From NCBI RefSeq assembly GCF_004349105.1, contig NZ_SMLB01000023.1, positions 26,065-90,064 on the forward strand: DNA of 64,000 nt. The letters are read 5' to 3'. The translations under genes and the position numbers were made by a program. The stretch comes from Jiangella aurantiaca (GTDB lineage: Bacteria > Actinomycetota > Actinomycetes > Jiangellales > Jiangellaceae). This document shows positions 15,960 to 25,313 of the stretch, piece by piece. The notes under the pieces are model-generated. The model did not search any database. It had not been told where the DNA came from and saw only the letters and a list, made by a program, of their open reading frames with translations. How positions within the stretch are numbered: position 1 is the first letter of the stretch; every line of letters starts with the position of its first letter.

Positions 15960-17480
15960 TCAGCGCAGCGACGGCTGGCCGGGCTCCTCCTCTGTGGACA
16001 GGTCGAGGACGGAGATACCGGTGGCCGCGTTCGCGCCGCGGCCGATCGCGTCGTACACCTCGGGGCGCGACGACTTGAGGAACAGCGCCCAGAGCAGGCC
16101 GATGAGGGCGGCGACGAGGAACAGGCCGGGCAGGATCCACCGCTCCGGCGCGTCCGGCGCGACCCCGATGAGGATGTCGTAGTTCGCGATGGCCAGGACC
16201 ACGACGATCACCAGCAGGACGGTCGCCAGCGTCGGCGCGACGATCCGCCGCCAGGGGTTCTCACCCGACGGGTGCCGCGCGAAGAACGCCAGCACCGCCA
16301 CCGACGTCAGCGTCACCAGCGTCAGCACGCCGAACCCGCCCGTGGTGCCGAGGTAGAAGAACAGCTGCACCAGCGGGTCGAGGTCGAAGAGCACGTAGAC
16401 GAGGATGACGACCAGGCCGACGACGCTCTGCACGATCGACGCGGCCACCGGCGCGCCCGACGACGGCGACGTGCGGCCCAGCGCGCTGGGCAGCACCCGC
16501 TCGCGGCCGAGCGCGAAGACGTACCGGGCGACGGTGTTGTGGAACGAGATCATCGCGGCGAGAACCGAGGTGATGAAGAGAGCCGAACCGATGTCCACCC
16601 AGGTGCTGCCCAGGAACGAGTCGGCCAGCACGAAGATCGTCTGGTCCGCGTTCTGCTGGGCGAACGCGACGATGTTGTCCGGGCCGGTGGCCACCGACAT
16701 CGCCCACGACGCCAGCACGTACACCGCGGCGACGACCGCGATCGAGATGTACGTGGCCAGGGCGATGGTCCGCTTCGGGTCGCGCGACTCCTCCGAGTAC
16801 ACGACCGACGCCTCGAAGCCGACGAAGCCGAGCACCGCCAGCACCAGGATCGCGCCCACGCCGGACTCGAACAGGTTGCCGACCTGCAGCGTGTCGAACG
16901 TGACCTCGCCATCGGCCGGGTTCGCGAGGCTGGCGATCGAGTAGATGATGATGATCGCCATCTCGGTGAGCAGCAGCACCGCGAGCACCGTGCCGTTGAC
17001 GTCGATGCGCAGCAGGCCGAGGAAGCCGACGATCGCCCAGGCGATCAGCGCGATCACCCACCAGTCGAGGGTGATGCCGAACCATTCCTCCAGCTGCGGC
17101 GCGGCCGCGACGCCGATGATGCCATAGAGACCGACCTGCAGCAGGTTGTAGGCCAGCAGCGCCATGTACGCCGCGGCGACGCCGGCCGGCCGGCCCAGTC
17201 CGTGCGTGACGTAGGTGTAGAACGCACCGGCATTGGTGATGTGCCGCGACATCGCCACGTAGCCGACGCTGAACAGCGCCAGCAGGGCGGCGATCGCCAC
17301 GAACGCGATGGGCAGGCCGATGACGCCGGTGACCGCGAATCCGGTGGTCACGACGCCGGCGACGACGGTCAGCGGGGTGGCGGCACTGAGGACGAAGAAC
17401 ACGACGGCGGGAACGCCGAGCCTGTTGCTGGCGAGCGTCCGCGATACGCGGTCGGCGCCCAGGCGGCTCGAATGGGACAC
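15960..17480 (-). CDS. APC-family amino acid/amine permease
   Basis: A 506-residue integral membrane protein with about 12-13 hydrophobic segments. It has the APC opening GVPAVVFFVLSAATPLTVVA and the conserved VLGFVGFEASVVYSEESRDP near residue 240, followed by an extended C-terminal tail. I chose GTG at 17478-17480 because AAGGAGAG lies just before it. The copper amine oxidase gene lies two genes away in divergent orientation, so uptake of a primary amine or its amino-acid precursor is a reasonable guess. Confidence 0.9.
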   Translation of the reverse strand: MSHSSRLGADRVSRTLASNRLGVPAVVFFVLSAATPLTVVAGVVTTGFAVTGVIGLPIAFVAIAALLALFSVGYVAMSRHITNAGAFYTYVTHGLGRPAGVAAAYMALLAYNLLQVGLYGIIGVAAAPQLEEWFGITLDWWVIALIAWAIVGFLGLLRIDVNGTVLAVLLLTEMAIIIIYSIASLANPADGEVTFDTLQVGNLFESGVGAILVLAVLGFVGFEASVVYSEESRDPKRTIALATYISIAVVAAVYVLASWAMSVATGPDNIVAFAQQNADQTIFVLADSFLGSTWVDIGSALFITSVLAAMISFHNTVARYVFALGRERVLPSALGRTSPSSGAPVAASIVQSVVGLVVILVYVLFDLDPLVQLFFYLGTTGGFGVLTLVTLTSVAVLAFFARHPSGENPWRRIVAPTLATVLLVIVVVLAIANYDILIGVAPDAPERWILPGLFLVAALIGLLWALFLKSSRPEVYDAIGRGANAATGISVLDLSTEEEPGQPSLR

Positions 17481-17547
17481 GAGGGACTCTCCTTGGGGAA
17501 TCAGCGGATCTGCGTCGTTGGGGTCGGGGGTCGCGCCGTAGATCTCG

Positions 17548-18246
17548 CTAGCGGGGGCTGAGGGTGGCGTCACCCACAGCCGCTTCGGTATGGGCCAGGA
17601 CCTCGCGCATCGACATGGGCATCGATCCGACCGCGGCGGCGATGTGGCGCAGCGTGACGGCGTCACCGTCCCACCACACGCCCTTGGTGAAGCCGGTGAC
17701 GGCGACCAGCCCGGCCAGCATGGCGTCGTGGAAGTCGAGCGGATCACCGCGGTTGACCAGCCCGTACAGCCGGTCGCTGGGCCAGGCGGCGACCTTCGGA
17801 TCGACGGGAAGGTACCGGACCGAGGACCCGAACAGCTTGCGCGTCTTGACCGGTTCGATCTCGCCCTCGCGGGCCAGCCGGACCGCGACCCGCTCGAGCG
17901 CGCTCTGGGACAGGAACGCCAGCCAGGTGCGCAGCGACCGGGTCTGCTGGTCGGCCGTGAGCTGACGGACGATCCGGTACCCCAGGTCGTCGGGCGGCGG
18001 CTGGGCGCCAGTCAGTGACAGGGTCCCCGACGCGACGTGCAGGTTGTTGTTGAGAATCAGCTCGCCGAGCAGCGCACCGGCCATCCCGAGCCCCGCGGCT
18101 CGAGCGTTCAGCCGGAGCTTGCCGCTGCCGACGTCGTGGACGATGTGGAAGAAGTCATTGGCCAGCAGCACTCCGCCTGCACCTCCACCCCGGCTGCGAG
18201 GACCAGGATGAGACGGGACGGCCGGGGCCATACGGGACAGGGACAT
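17548..18246 (-). CDS. GPP34/GOLPH3-family protein
   Basis: A 232-residue protein of the GPP34 (GOLPH3/Vps74-like) family. The N-terminal LLANDFFHIVHDVGSGKLRL and GLGMAGALLGELILNNNL are characteristic, followed by a helical body. Bacterial members are common in actinobacteria but their role is not established. Eukaryotic relatives bind phosphoinositide membranes. The ATG at 18246 has GGGAG upstream; a GTG 12 bases earlier is an alternative. It lies 67 bases upstream of the permease on the same strand. Confidence 0.82.
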   Translation of the reverse strand: MSLSRMAPAVPSHPGPRSRGGGAGGVLLANDFFHIVHDVGSGKLRLNARAAGLGMAGALLGELILNNNLHVASGTLSLTGAQPPPDDLGYRIVRQLTADQQTRSLRTWLAFLSQSALERVAVRLAREGEIEPVKTRKLFGSSVRYLPVDPKVAAWPSDRLYGLVNRGDPLDFHDAMLAGLVAVTGFTKGVWWDGDAVTLRHIAAAVGSMPMSMREVLAHTEAAVGDATLSPR

Positions 18247-18459
18247 GCGCGCTCCCACCCCTGAGGCGCGCGTTTCGGACCGGTAGCGGTGCTCGCGATG
18301 CCGCGTTCCGATTCACGCCCGGTAGTTTGTCGGCCTTTTTCCGCTGAGACAAGAGGCAATTCATCGGTAATGCGCTGAAGGTCGTTGACGCCTTACATAG
18401 TCGCTTTGCGGCCGCAATGTCTTGACGACATCGGTACCGGGCGGCGAGTCTATGGCGTT

Positions 18460-20448
18460 GTGACGGTCACGCCCGTGCGCACGCACCCGCTCCAGCGCCT
18501 GACCGCGGACGAGATCCGCGCGGCTCGCGCCCTCCTCGACGACAACGGCCTGGTCACCGCGACCACGAAGTTCGCGCTGCTCGGTCTGGAGGAACCCGAC
18601 AAGCTGACGGTGCTCGGGCACCGCCCCGGCGATCCGGTCGACCGTCGCGTGCGGGCCGTCCTGCTCGACCTCGCGACCGGCGCCTCGCGCACCGTCATCG
18701 CGTCGCTGACGCGCAACGTGGTCGACTCCGTCGAGGCGATCGACCCGGTCACCGACGGCCAGCCGCCGATCCTGTTGGAAGAGCTGGTCACCGTCGACGA
18801 GATCGTCAAGGCCGACGCCGGCTGGCGCGAGGCGATGGCCCGCCGCGGCATCACCGACCTCGACCTCGTCCGTCCGTGCCCGCTGTCGGCCGGCAACTTC
18901 GGCATCCCCAGCCAGCGTGGCCGCCGGGTGCTGCACGTTTTGTCGTTCCTGCAGCACCGGCCCGAGGACCACCCGTGGGCGCACCCGATCGACGGCGTGG
19001 TGGCCTACGTCGACCTCATCGAGAAGAAGGTCATCGAGCTGGTCGACGACTCCGTCCTGCCGATCCCGGAGGAGGAGGCCAACCACGACGACCCCGCGTA
19101 CACCGGCCCGCCGCGCACGACGCTGAAGCCGATCGAGATCACGCAGCCCGAGGGGCCGAGCTTCACCGTCGACGACGACGTCGTCACCTGGGAGAACTGG
19201 ACCTTCCGCGTCGGCTTCGACCCCCGCGAGGGCCTGGTACTGCACCAGCTCGGCTGGCGCGACGGCGACCGCGTCCGGCCGGTGATCTACCGTGCGTCGC
19301 TGGCCGAGATGGTGGTCCCGTACGCCGACCCGAGCCCCGTGCGGTTCTGGCAGAGCTACTTCGACGCCGGCGAGTACCTGCTGGGCCAGCAGGTCAACTC
19401 GCTGGAGCTGGGCTGCGACTGCCTCGGCGAGATCCACTACTTCGACGCCGTTCTGGCCGACGGCGACGGCGCGCCGCGCGAGGTCCGCAACGCGATCTGC
19501 CTGCACGAAGAGGACTACGGCGTGCTCTGGAAGCACACCGACATCTTCACCGAGTCGGCCGAGACGCGACGGCAGCGGCGGCTGGTCATCTCGTTCTTCG
19601 TCACCGTCGGGGTCTACGACTACGGCTTCTACTGGTACCTGTATCTCGACGGGACCATCCAGCTGGAGGTCAAGGCCACCGGTGTCGTGTTCACGTCGGC
19701 GTACAAGCCGGACAGCTCGTACGCCTCGGAGGTGGCGCCCGGCCTCGGCGCGCCGTTCCACCAGCACCTCTACTGCGCCCGCCTCGACATGATGGTCGAC
19801 GGCCTCGACAACGCCGTCGACGAGCTGGAGGTGCAGCCGCTGCCGATCGGCCCGGCCAACCCGAACGGCAACGCGTTCACCCGGCGGACCACCCGGCTGC
19901 GCTCCGAGGCCGAGGGCGCACGCGCGGCCGACCCGCTGGCCGGGCGCACGTGGCGGATCTCCAGCTCCGACTCGACGAACCGGCTCGGCCGGCCGGTCGC
20001 CTACGAGCTGCGCCCCGAGGGCCGGCCGCTGCTGCTGTCCGACCCGGCGTCGGCGACGGCCAACCGCGCGGCGTTCGCGACCAAGTCGCTCTGGGTCACC
20101 CGCTACGACCCGGCCGAGCGCTTCCCCGCCGGCGATCTCGTCAACCAGCATCCGGGTGGCGCCGGCCTGCCGAAGTACGTCGCCGCCGACCGCGCCATCG
20201 AGGATCAGGACATCGTCCTGTGGCACACCTTCGGCGCCGTGCACTTCCCGCGGCCCGAGGACTGGCCGGTCATGCCGGTGGAGTACTGCGGCTTCACGCT
20301 CCGCCCGGTCGGCTTCTTCGACCGCAACCCGACACTGGACGTGCCGGCCACCCCGGCCGCGCATTGCGGCCACCACGGCCACCAGCAAGGCGAGGACCAC
20401 GGCGCACACGGAGGCCACGGCGGCCATGGGGAGCACCACCACGGCTGA
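18460..20448 (+). CDS. Copper amine oxidase with altered TPQ motif and His-rich tail
   Basis: A 662-residue copper amine oxidase, closely like Arthrobacter phenylethylamine oxidase across its length. Such enzymes oxidise primary amines to aldehydes with H2O2 and NH3 release. Catalytic base Asp302 (YFDAGEY), copper ligands His434 and His436 (FHQH) and His595 (TFGAVHFPRPEDWP) are present. The cofactor Tyr386 is in TVGVYDY, where the family has an almost invariant Asn before Tyr; here it is Val385. The last 25 residues are a His/Gly tail with about eleven His. I took GTG 18460 because it matches the family start; ATG 18385 would add 25 residues. Confidence 0.93.
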   Translation: MTVTPVRTHPLQRLTADEIRAARALLDDNGLVTATTKFALLGLEEPDKLTVLGHRPGDPVDRRVRAVLLDLATGASRTVIASLTRNVVDSVEAIDPVTDGQPPILLEELVTVDEIVKADAGWREAMARRGITDLDLVRPCPLSAGNFGIPSQRGRRVLHVLSFLQHRPEDHPWAHPIDGVVAYVDLIEKKVIELVDDSVLPIPEEEANHDDPAYTGPPRTTLKPIEITQPEGPSFTVDDDVVTWENWTFRVGFDPREGLVLHQLGWRDGDRVRPVIYRASLAEMVVPYADPSPVRFWQSYFDAGEYLLGQQVNSLELGCDCLGEIHYFDAVLADGDGAPREVRNAICLHEEDYGVLWKHTDIFTESAETRRQRRLVISFFVTVGVYDYGFYWYLYLDGTIQLEVKATGVVFTSAYKPDSSYASEVAPGLGAPFHQHLYCARLDMMVDGLDNAVDELEVQPLPIGPANPNGNAFTRRTTRLRSEAEGARAADPLAGRTWRISSSDSTNRLGRPVAYELRPEGRPLLLSDPASATANRAAFATKSLWVTRYDPAERFPAGDLVNQHPGGAGLPKYVAADRAIEDQDIVLWHTFGAVHFPRPEDWPVMPVEYCGFTLRPVGFFDRNPTLDVPATPAAHCGHHGHQQGEDHGAHGGHGGHGEHHHG

Positions 20449-20504
20449 GCATTTCGGGCTCTTCTGCTCGGTCCGTGGGTGGTGATCATCCACATCACGA
20501 CGAC

Positions 20505-20548
20505 TTCTGGTGCGTCAACACGCTTGCAGGCGTGTTGACGCACCAGAA
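20505..20548. repeat. Perfect 19-bp inverted repeat, GTGTTGAC family (inside-out)
   Basis: TTCTGGTGCGTCAACACGC (20505-20523) pairs perfectly with 20530-20548 around TTGCAG. It contains the same GTGTTGAC and ACCAG words as the palindromes at 13130 and 48344, but with GTGTTGAC next to the loop instead of at the outer end. It lies 57 bases after the amine oxidase gene and just before a PIN remnant, so it could act as terminator. Confidence 0.9.
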
Positions 20549-20574
20549 AACCTCGAGATGGCTCCGGAATCGCC

Positions 20575-20778
20575 GTGAAATCTCACCACCTGGACACCGG
20601 CGAACTGGCGCCGTTGGCCCGGCGCATCCTGGCGCTTCGCCACAACTTCACGGTTGACGACGTCGCCTATGTCGCGCTGGCCGAGGTTCTCGCCGGACCG
20701 TTGCTGACCTGCGACGCGAAGTTCATCCGAGCGCCCGGGCGGCCCCATCGGGCCGAGATCCACCTCCACCCGGCGTGA
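20575..20778 (+). pseudogene. PIN-domain toxin, C-terminal half only
   Basis: A 67-codon frame from GTG encodes RRILALRHNFTVDDVAYVAL and then LLTCDAKFIRAPG-x-x-HRAEI. This is the C-terminal half of a VapC-type PIN ribonuclease with two of its acidic residues. The N-terminal 60-65 residues with the first catalytic Asp are missing, and no antitoxin gene is next to it. It starts 27 bases after a large palindrome, which may mark a rearrangement point. Confidence 0.6.
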
Positions 20779-20943
20779 CGACGTCGGTTCGACGGAGGAC
20801 GAACCGAGACGGCCGAGCTTTCGTCATCTGATGGGTGCAATGTCACCGTGCGCCCGGTAGCGTCCCTGAGCACCATTCTCGGCACGGGCCGGACCCTGTC
20901 CGGGCCCGCGTTGAGGCACGCGCACGGGTGAGACGGAGACCGC

Positions 20944-23598
20944 ATGAAGAAGATCGTCGCCGCGCTCGCGCCGGTGGCACTGGGAGCAGGGCTGCTGACG
21001 GTGCCCATGGCGGGCGTCCCGTCGGCCGACGAGGCCCTGCGGCAGTGGCCGGAGGTGGGCAGCGCGCGGGTTGTCCCGCTCCAGGAGACCGGGTCGCCGG
21101 ACGAGCGGCTGAACCTGATCGTCATCTGCGACGGCTACCAGGCCGACGAGATGCACAAGTGCGAGGAAGACGTCGACCGCAACCAGGCCATCCAGTGGGG
21201 TGTGGAGCCGTTCCGCACCTACCGCGACTACATCAACGTCTACCTGCTGCAGATCGTGTCGGCCGACTCCGGCGTGCGCCGCGACCCAGGGGAGGACGCG
21301 CCGAACGAGGTAAGGGACCGTAAGAACACCCCGCTGCGGCTGTGGTACGACGTCGGCTTGACCGATCCGCTGGCCCGCGGCATCACGTACGGTCCAGCCC
21401 TGGACCCGGGAGGCTGCCCTGGCCATCCGACCACCGGGAACGGCGGCCCGACCTACCCGCTGGCGCCCGGCATCCTCGGTGACCTGCGCTGCAGCGGCAA
21501 CCAGCAGCGGGCGATGTACCTGAACTCGTACGTCGCGCCGGTGCTGGGGCTGGCGCCGGGCGTGTTCCGGCCGACCGGTGGCTCGAACTCCGGCCCGCAG
21601 AACGTCCAGACGCTGGCGATCTCGAACACGTTCACCTACGGCGGCATCGGCGGCCGCGACGCGACGGCGTCCGGCGGCAGCCCGCAGTCGCCGCTGATCT
21701 CGCTGCATGAGCTCGGCCACTCGCTGGGCACGATGGACGACGAGTACCCGTACCGTGACCGCCCGCGCCCCGGTGCGCCTGCCCCGGACACCGAGCCGGG
21801 CTCGTTCCACCACACCCGGATGACGTCGGAGCAGATGGCCGCCAACCGGGTCAAGTGGTGGCGCTGGCTGGGCGAGGAGAGCCTGTCCGGCGGGGTCATC
21901 CGCGGCGCCGACCCCGACGGCTACGAGAGCGGCTGGTACCTCGGCTCGAACATCTGGCGGCCGAGCTCGCACTCGATCATGCGCTGGATCGGCTTCTACT
22001 TCGACCAAGTGGGCCGCGAGCACATGGTTGCCCGCATCACCGGCCAGCGCGACAAGGGCCAGATGAGCCTGCTGCACACGCCCAGCGGCACCGTCCCGGG
22101 CGACGGCGTCCTCTGGCTGGAGACCACGCACCCGCGCTTCCACGACCTGCAGGTGACGTGGCGCAGCGGCAGTCCGACCGGCCCGGTCCTCGCGACCGGC
22201 ACGCGCAACCTCGACCTCGCCGCGCTGAACCTGGCGCCCGGCACTGTCGTGCACGTCGAGGTCCGCGACCCGGTCGGCCCCGAGGGCATCGACTGGGTGC
22301 GCAACCCGTCGACCAACAACACGGCGACCGACTCCGGCTACAACGGCCCGCGGTTCGTCCAGACCCGCAGTTGGACGGTCGGCGAAACGACGGCCGCGGC
22401 CGACGCCGTCGCGGCGGAGATCACCGCCTCGACCCCGACGGTCCGGCCGGTGGCCGGCGACGAGGTCGTCTACGTGGAGACCACGCACCCGGCCGACCGC
22501 GTGCTGGACGTGGCGTGGACGCTGAACGGCCAGGCCGTGGCGAGCACCGGTGACGCCCGGACGCTCGACCTCGGCGCGCTGGACCTGCCGGCCGGCACAC
22601 ACGAGCTGACGGCGACGGTGACCGACCCGGCCGCGCCGGGGGCGTCGGACACCGTCACGTGGACCGTCGACAAAGCGCTGCCGACGGCGCCGCGCACGCT
22701 GTCCGAGCCGCTCACCACGATGACGTCCGACGACGAGCACGGCATCTACTTCGACGGCTGGGACATGCTCCTGGAGCCCCAGGACGACCGCACCGGCTAC
22801 GACGGCGAGCCGTACGTCGTCGGCGAGTTCCAGCTCAACGGCGACGGCTGGTTCAACTACTTCGGGTTCCCGGAGAAGCCGCAGCCGGTGTCGCCGTTCG
22901 AGTTCCGCCACTCGGGCACCAACGTGAAGGCGCTCACCTACGGCAACCTCGGCACCGGCGGGCTGTCGAAGGCCACGTTCGAGCAGAGCTACGGCCCTGA
23001 CGACCCCAACGGCCCGTTCGTGCCCGGTTACGGCACGCACACCGTCGAACACCGCGCCGTCGACCCGGCCGGCAACATCGGCGGGGCGGAGTCGTACACC
23101 GCGACCGTGCTGCCCGGGGCCGAGCTCGAGTGCACGCGGACCGTCACCGGGACGCACGCCGGCTCGCTGCTGGTGACCAGCGGCGTCACGTGCGTCGACG
23201 CCGCCCGAGTGGACGGCACGGTGACCGTCCGCTCCGGCGCTTCGCTGGTGGTGAAGGACAGCACCGTCGCCGGCAGCCTGCTGGCCGACGGCGCCGGCGA
23301 GATCCAGGTGCTCGGCTCGACCGTCGCCGGGCAGGTGCGGGTCTCCGGCACCGTCACCGGCGTCACCGCCGCCGGCTCCACGTTCCGCGGCTCGGTCGCG
23401 CTCAACGGCAACGGGCGGGTCCCGGGCAACGCGTCGGAGCAGCGCTACACGCAGTACGGGGAGGCCTACGGGCCGATCCTGGCCGGCAATGCGTTCGCCG
23501 GCCGGCTCAGCTGCTCCGGCAGCAGCGCGCCGGTGCGCGACTTCGGCGCGGCGAACGAGCTGCACGGCGTCGCGACGGGGGAGTGCTCCGCCCTCTGA
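20944..23598 (+). CDS. Secreted M64 (IgA peptidase-like) metallopeptidase
   Basis: An 884-residue secreted protease. Residues 1-28 are a signal peptide. The peptidase M64 domain (about 35-370) has the zinc motif HELGHSLGTMDDEY with His255, Glu256, His259 and an Asp at 265/266. Two Ig-like segments follow (about 380-580, each with the V-x-x-E-T-T-H-P repeat), then a C-terminal region rich in short beta repeats (V-x-G-T-V-T-V) like a small parallel-beta domain. The family is widespread in actinobacteria; the protein substrate is unknown. It is monocistronic, with a strong hairpin after its stop. Confidence 0.9.
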   Translation: MKKIVAALAPVALGAGLLTVPMAGVPSADEALRQWPEVGSARVVPLQETGSPDERLNLIVICDGYQADEMHKCEEDVDRNQAIQWGVEPFRTYRDYINVYLLQIVSADSGVRRDPGEDAPNEVRDRKNTPLRLWYDVGLTDPLARGITYGPALDPGGCPGHPTTGNGGPTYPLAPGILGDLRCSGNQQRAMYLNSYVAPVLGLAPGVFRPTGGSNSGPQNVQTLAISNTFTYGGIGGRDATASGGSPQSPLISLHELGHSLGTMDDEYPYRDRPRPGAPAPDTEPGSFHHTRMTSEQMAANRVKWWRWLGEESLSGGVIRGADPDGYESGWYLGSNIWRPSSHSIMRWIGFYFDQVGREHMVARITGQRDKGQMSLLHTPSGTVPGDGVLWLETTHPRFHDLQVTWRSGSPTGPVLATGTRNLDLAALNLAPGTVVHVEVRDPVGPEGIDWVRNPSTNNTATDSGYNGPRFVQTRSWTVGETTAAADAVAAEITASTPTVRPVAGDEVVYVETTHPADRVLDVAWTLNGQAVASTGDARTLDLGALDLPAGTHELTATVTDPAAPGASDTVTWTVDKALPTAPRTLSEPLTTMTSDDEHGIYFDGWDMLLEPQDDRTGYDGEPYVVGEFQLNGDGWFNYFGFPEKPQPVSPFEFRHSGTNVKALTYGNLGTGGLSKATFEQSYGPDDPNGPFVPGYGTHTVEHRAVDPAGNIGGAESYTATVLPGAELECTRTVTGTHAGSLLVTSGVTCVDAARVDGTVTVRSGASLVVKDSTVAGSLLADGAGEIQVLGSTVAGQVRVSGTVTGVTAAGSTFRGSVALNGNGRVPGNASEQRYTQYGEAYGPILAGNAFAGRLSCSGSSAPVRDFGAANELHGVATGECSAL

Positions 23599-23609
23599 TC
23601 GACGCTCGT

Positions 23610-23648
23610 GACCGCCGGCCCGGGCCGCTCGTGCCCGGGCCGGCGGTC
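23610..23648 (+). terminator. Hairpin terminator after the M64 peptidase gene
   Basis: GACCGCCGGCCCGGGC (23610-23625) pairs perfectly with 23633-23648 around a seven-base loop, starting 12 bases after the stop codon. Confidence 0.8.
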
Positions 23649-23674
23649 GCAGGGCAACGACCTAGGCTGCCGGG

Positions 23675-24304
23675 GTGGGGTTCACGCGCGCGGAGCTGGA
23701 GGCGTTCCGCGACGGCACGCTGCCGGATCTGGTCGGGCCGGACCTGCGGCTGCTGCTCGTCGGCATCAACCCGGGCCTCCTGACGGTGGCGGTGCAGACG
23801 CATTTCGGCCGGCCGGGCAACCGGTTCTATCCGGCGCTGCTGCGGGCGGGCATCATCGACCGGCCGATCGACGTCGCCGGCGGGACGTCCGATGCGGATG
23901 ACGCGTACCTGACCGGCCGCGGCCTGGGCATCACCAACCTGGTCGCCCGGGGGACGGCGCGGGCGGACGAGCTGACCGCGGCGGAGCTGGTGGCCGGCGC
24001 CGCCGTTCTGGCGGACAAGGTGGCGCGGCTGGCGCCGAAGGTGGTGGCGGTGCTGGGCATCACCGCGTACCGGACCGCGTTCCGGCGGCCGCGGGCGGTG
24101 GCCGGCCGGCAGCCCGAGGAGCTCGCCGGCGCGCAGCTGTGGGTGCTGCCGAACCCGAGCGGGCTCAACGCGCACGAAACGCCGGACAGCCTGGCGGCGG
24201 CCTACCGGGAAGCGGCCGTCGCGGCCGGCGTCGTGCCCGGCATACCACCAGGTGAGAAAGCGCTTGAGGAGCAAACCGGTGGTTCACTACTGTCGCCCGG
24301 GTGA
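23675..24304 (+). CDS. mug: G/U mismatch-specific DNA glycosylase
   Basis: A 209-residue uracil-DNA glycosylase superfamily protein of the Mug/TDG type, which removes uracil or thymine from G mispairs. Motif I VGINPGL (about 29-35, with catalytic-loop Asn) and motif II LPNPSGLN (about 158-165) are intact. The segment HFGRPGNRFYPALL matches the family. The GTG start follows the terminator of the peptidase gene, and its stop overlaps the next start in GTGA form, so it is co-transcribed with the DMT transporter. The C-terminal 20 residues are not conserved. Confidence 0.9.
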   Translation: MGFTRAELEAFRDGTLPDLVGPDLRLLLVGINPGLLTVAVQTHFGRPGNRFYPALLRAGIIDRPIDVAGGTSDADDAYLTGRGLGITNLVARGTARADELTAAELVAGAAVLADKVARLAPKVVAVLGITAYRTAFRRPRAVAGRQPEELAGAQLWVLPNPSGLNAHETPDSLAAAYREAAVAAGVVPGIPPGEKALEEQTGGSLLSPG

Positions 24305-25302
24305 GTCGTCAGAGCCCGGCGCGCGGTGTCGCCTACGTCATCCTCGCCGCGGTGTTCTTCTCCGTCAACGCGTCGATGTCGAAGGTCGCGCTGGAAGCGG
24401 GGGTGGAGCCCGCGGTGCTCGCCGCGCTGCGCTCGACCGGCGCCGCGCTGGTCCTGCTGGTCGCCGTGGTCGCGGTCGCGCCCGGGCGGCTGCGCATCGG
24501 GCTGCGTGAACTGCCGTTCCTGGTCGCGCTCGGCGTGGCCGGCGGCGCGCTGGTGCAGTGGCTGTACTTCATGGCCATCGACCGGCTGCCCGTGGGCATC
24601 GCGCTGCTCCTGGAGTTCACCGCGCCGGCGATGGTGGCGCTGTTCAGCTGGGCGGTGCTGCGGCAGCGGATCCGCCGGCAGACCTGGCTGGGCATCGGGG
24701 TCGCGCTGCTCGGGCTGGCGCTGGTCGCCCAGGTGTGGACGGACATCGGCCTCGACGCCGTCGGGGTGCTGGCCGGGTTCGGTGCGGCCGCCTGCCTGGC
24801 CAGCTACTACCTGGTCGGCTCGCGGCAGTCGGGACACCGCGACTCGCTGTCGCTGACGTTCTGGATGTTCGCGTTCGCGGCGCTGTTCTGGGCCGTCGCG
24901 CAGCCGTGGTGGACGGTGGACCTTGCGCCGCTGGGCCGCGAGACGTCGCTGCTGGGCGCGTTCGACTCGGTGTCGGTGCCCGCGTGGTCGACGGTGCTGT
25001 GGATCATCGTGTTCGGGACCATCGTGGCGTACGGGCTGAACCTCGCGGCGCTGCGGCACATCTCGCCGACGGCCTGCGGCATCATCGGCATGTCCGAGCC
25101 GGTCGGGTCCGCGGTCGTGGCGTGGGTGTGGCTCGGGCAGAGCCTCACGGTCGCACAGTTGACCGGCGGTGCCCTCGTGCTCGCCGGCATCGCACTGGCG
25201 GAGCTCGGCGGCACAGGCGTCGAGCCGTCGTCGTCGGCCCCGCCACCGGACGATGCCGGACGCGCACCGCTGTCGCCAGAAGCCGCCGCGGCACCGCACT
25301 GA
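24301..25302 (+). CDS. EamA/DMT-family transporter
   Basis: A 333-residue membrane protein with ten hydrophobic segments in two EamA repeats (about 8-145 and 160-300), then a hydrophilic Pro/Ala-rich tail of about 30 residues. It shares overall plan but not close sequence with the DMT protein at 7640. GTG overlaps the end of mug by four bases, and the small membrane protein follows after 11 bases. Substrate is unknown. Confidence 0.88.
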   Translation: MSRQSPARGVAYVILAAVFFSVNASMSKVALEAGVEPAVLAALRSTGAALVLLVAVVAVAPGRLRIGLRELPFLVALGVAGGALVQWLYFMAIDRLPVGIALLLEFTAPAMVALFSWAVLRQRIRRQTWLGIGVALLGLALVAQVWTDIGLDAVGVLAGFGAAACLASYYLVGSRQSGHRDSLSLTFWMFAFAALFWAVAQPWWTVDLAPLGRETSLLGAFDSVSVPAWSTVLWIIVFGTIVAYGLNLAALRHISPTACGIIGMSEPVGSAVVAWVWLGQSLTVAQLTGGALVLAGIALAELGGTGVEPSSSAPPPDDAGRAPLSPEAAAAPH

Positions 25303-25313
25303 CGGGAAAGCCC

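Noticed and set aside
20824..23565. Long minus-strand frame opposite the M64 peptidase
   Set aside because: It is the complement of a gene with signal peptide and zinc motif. The antisense protein is Arg/Ala/Val-rich without motifs.
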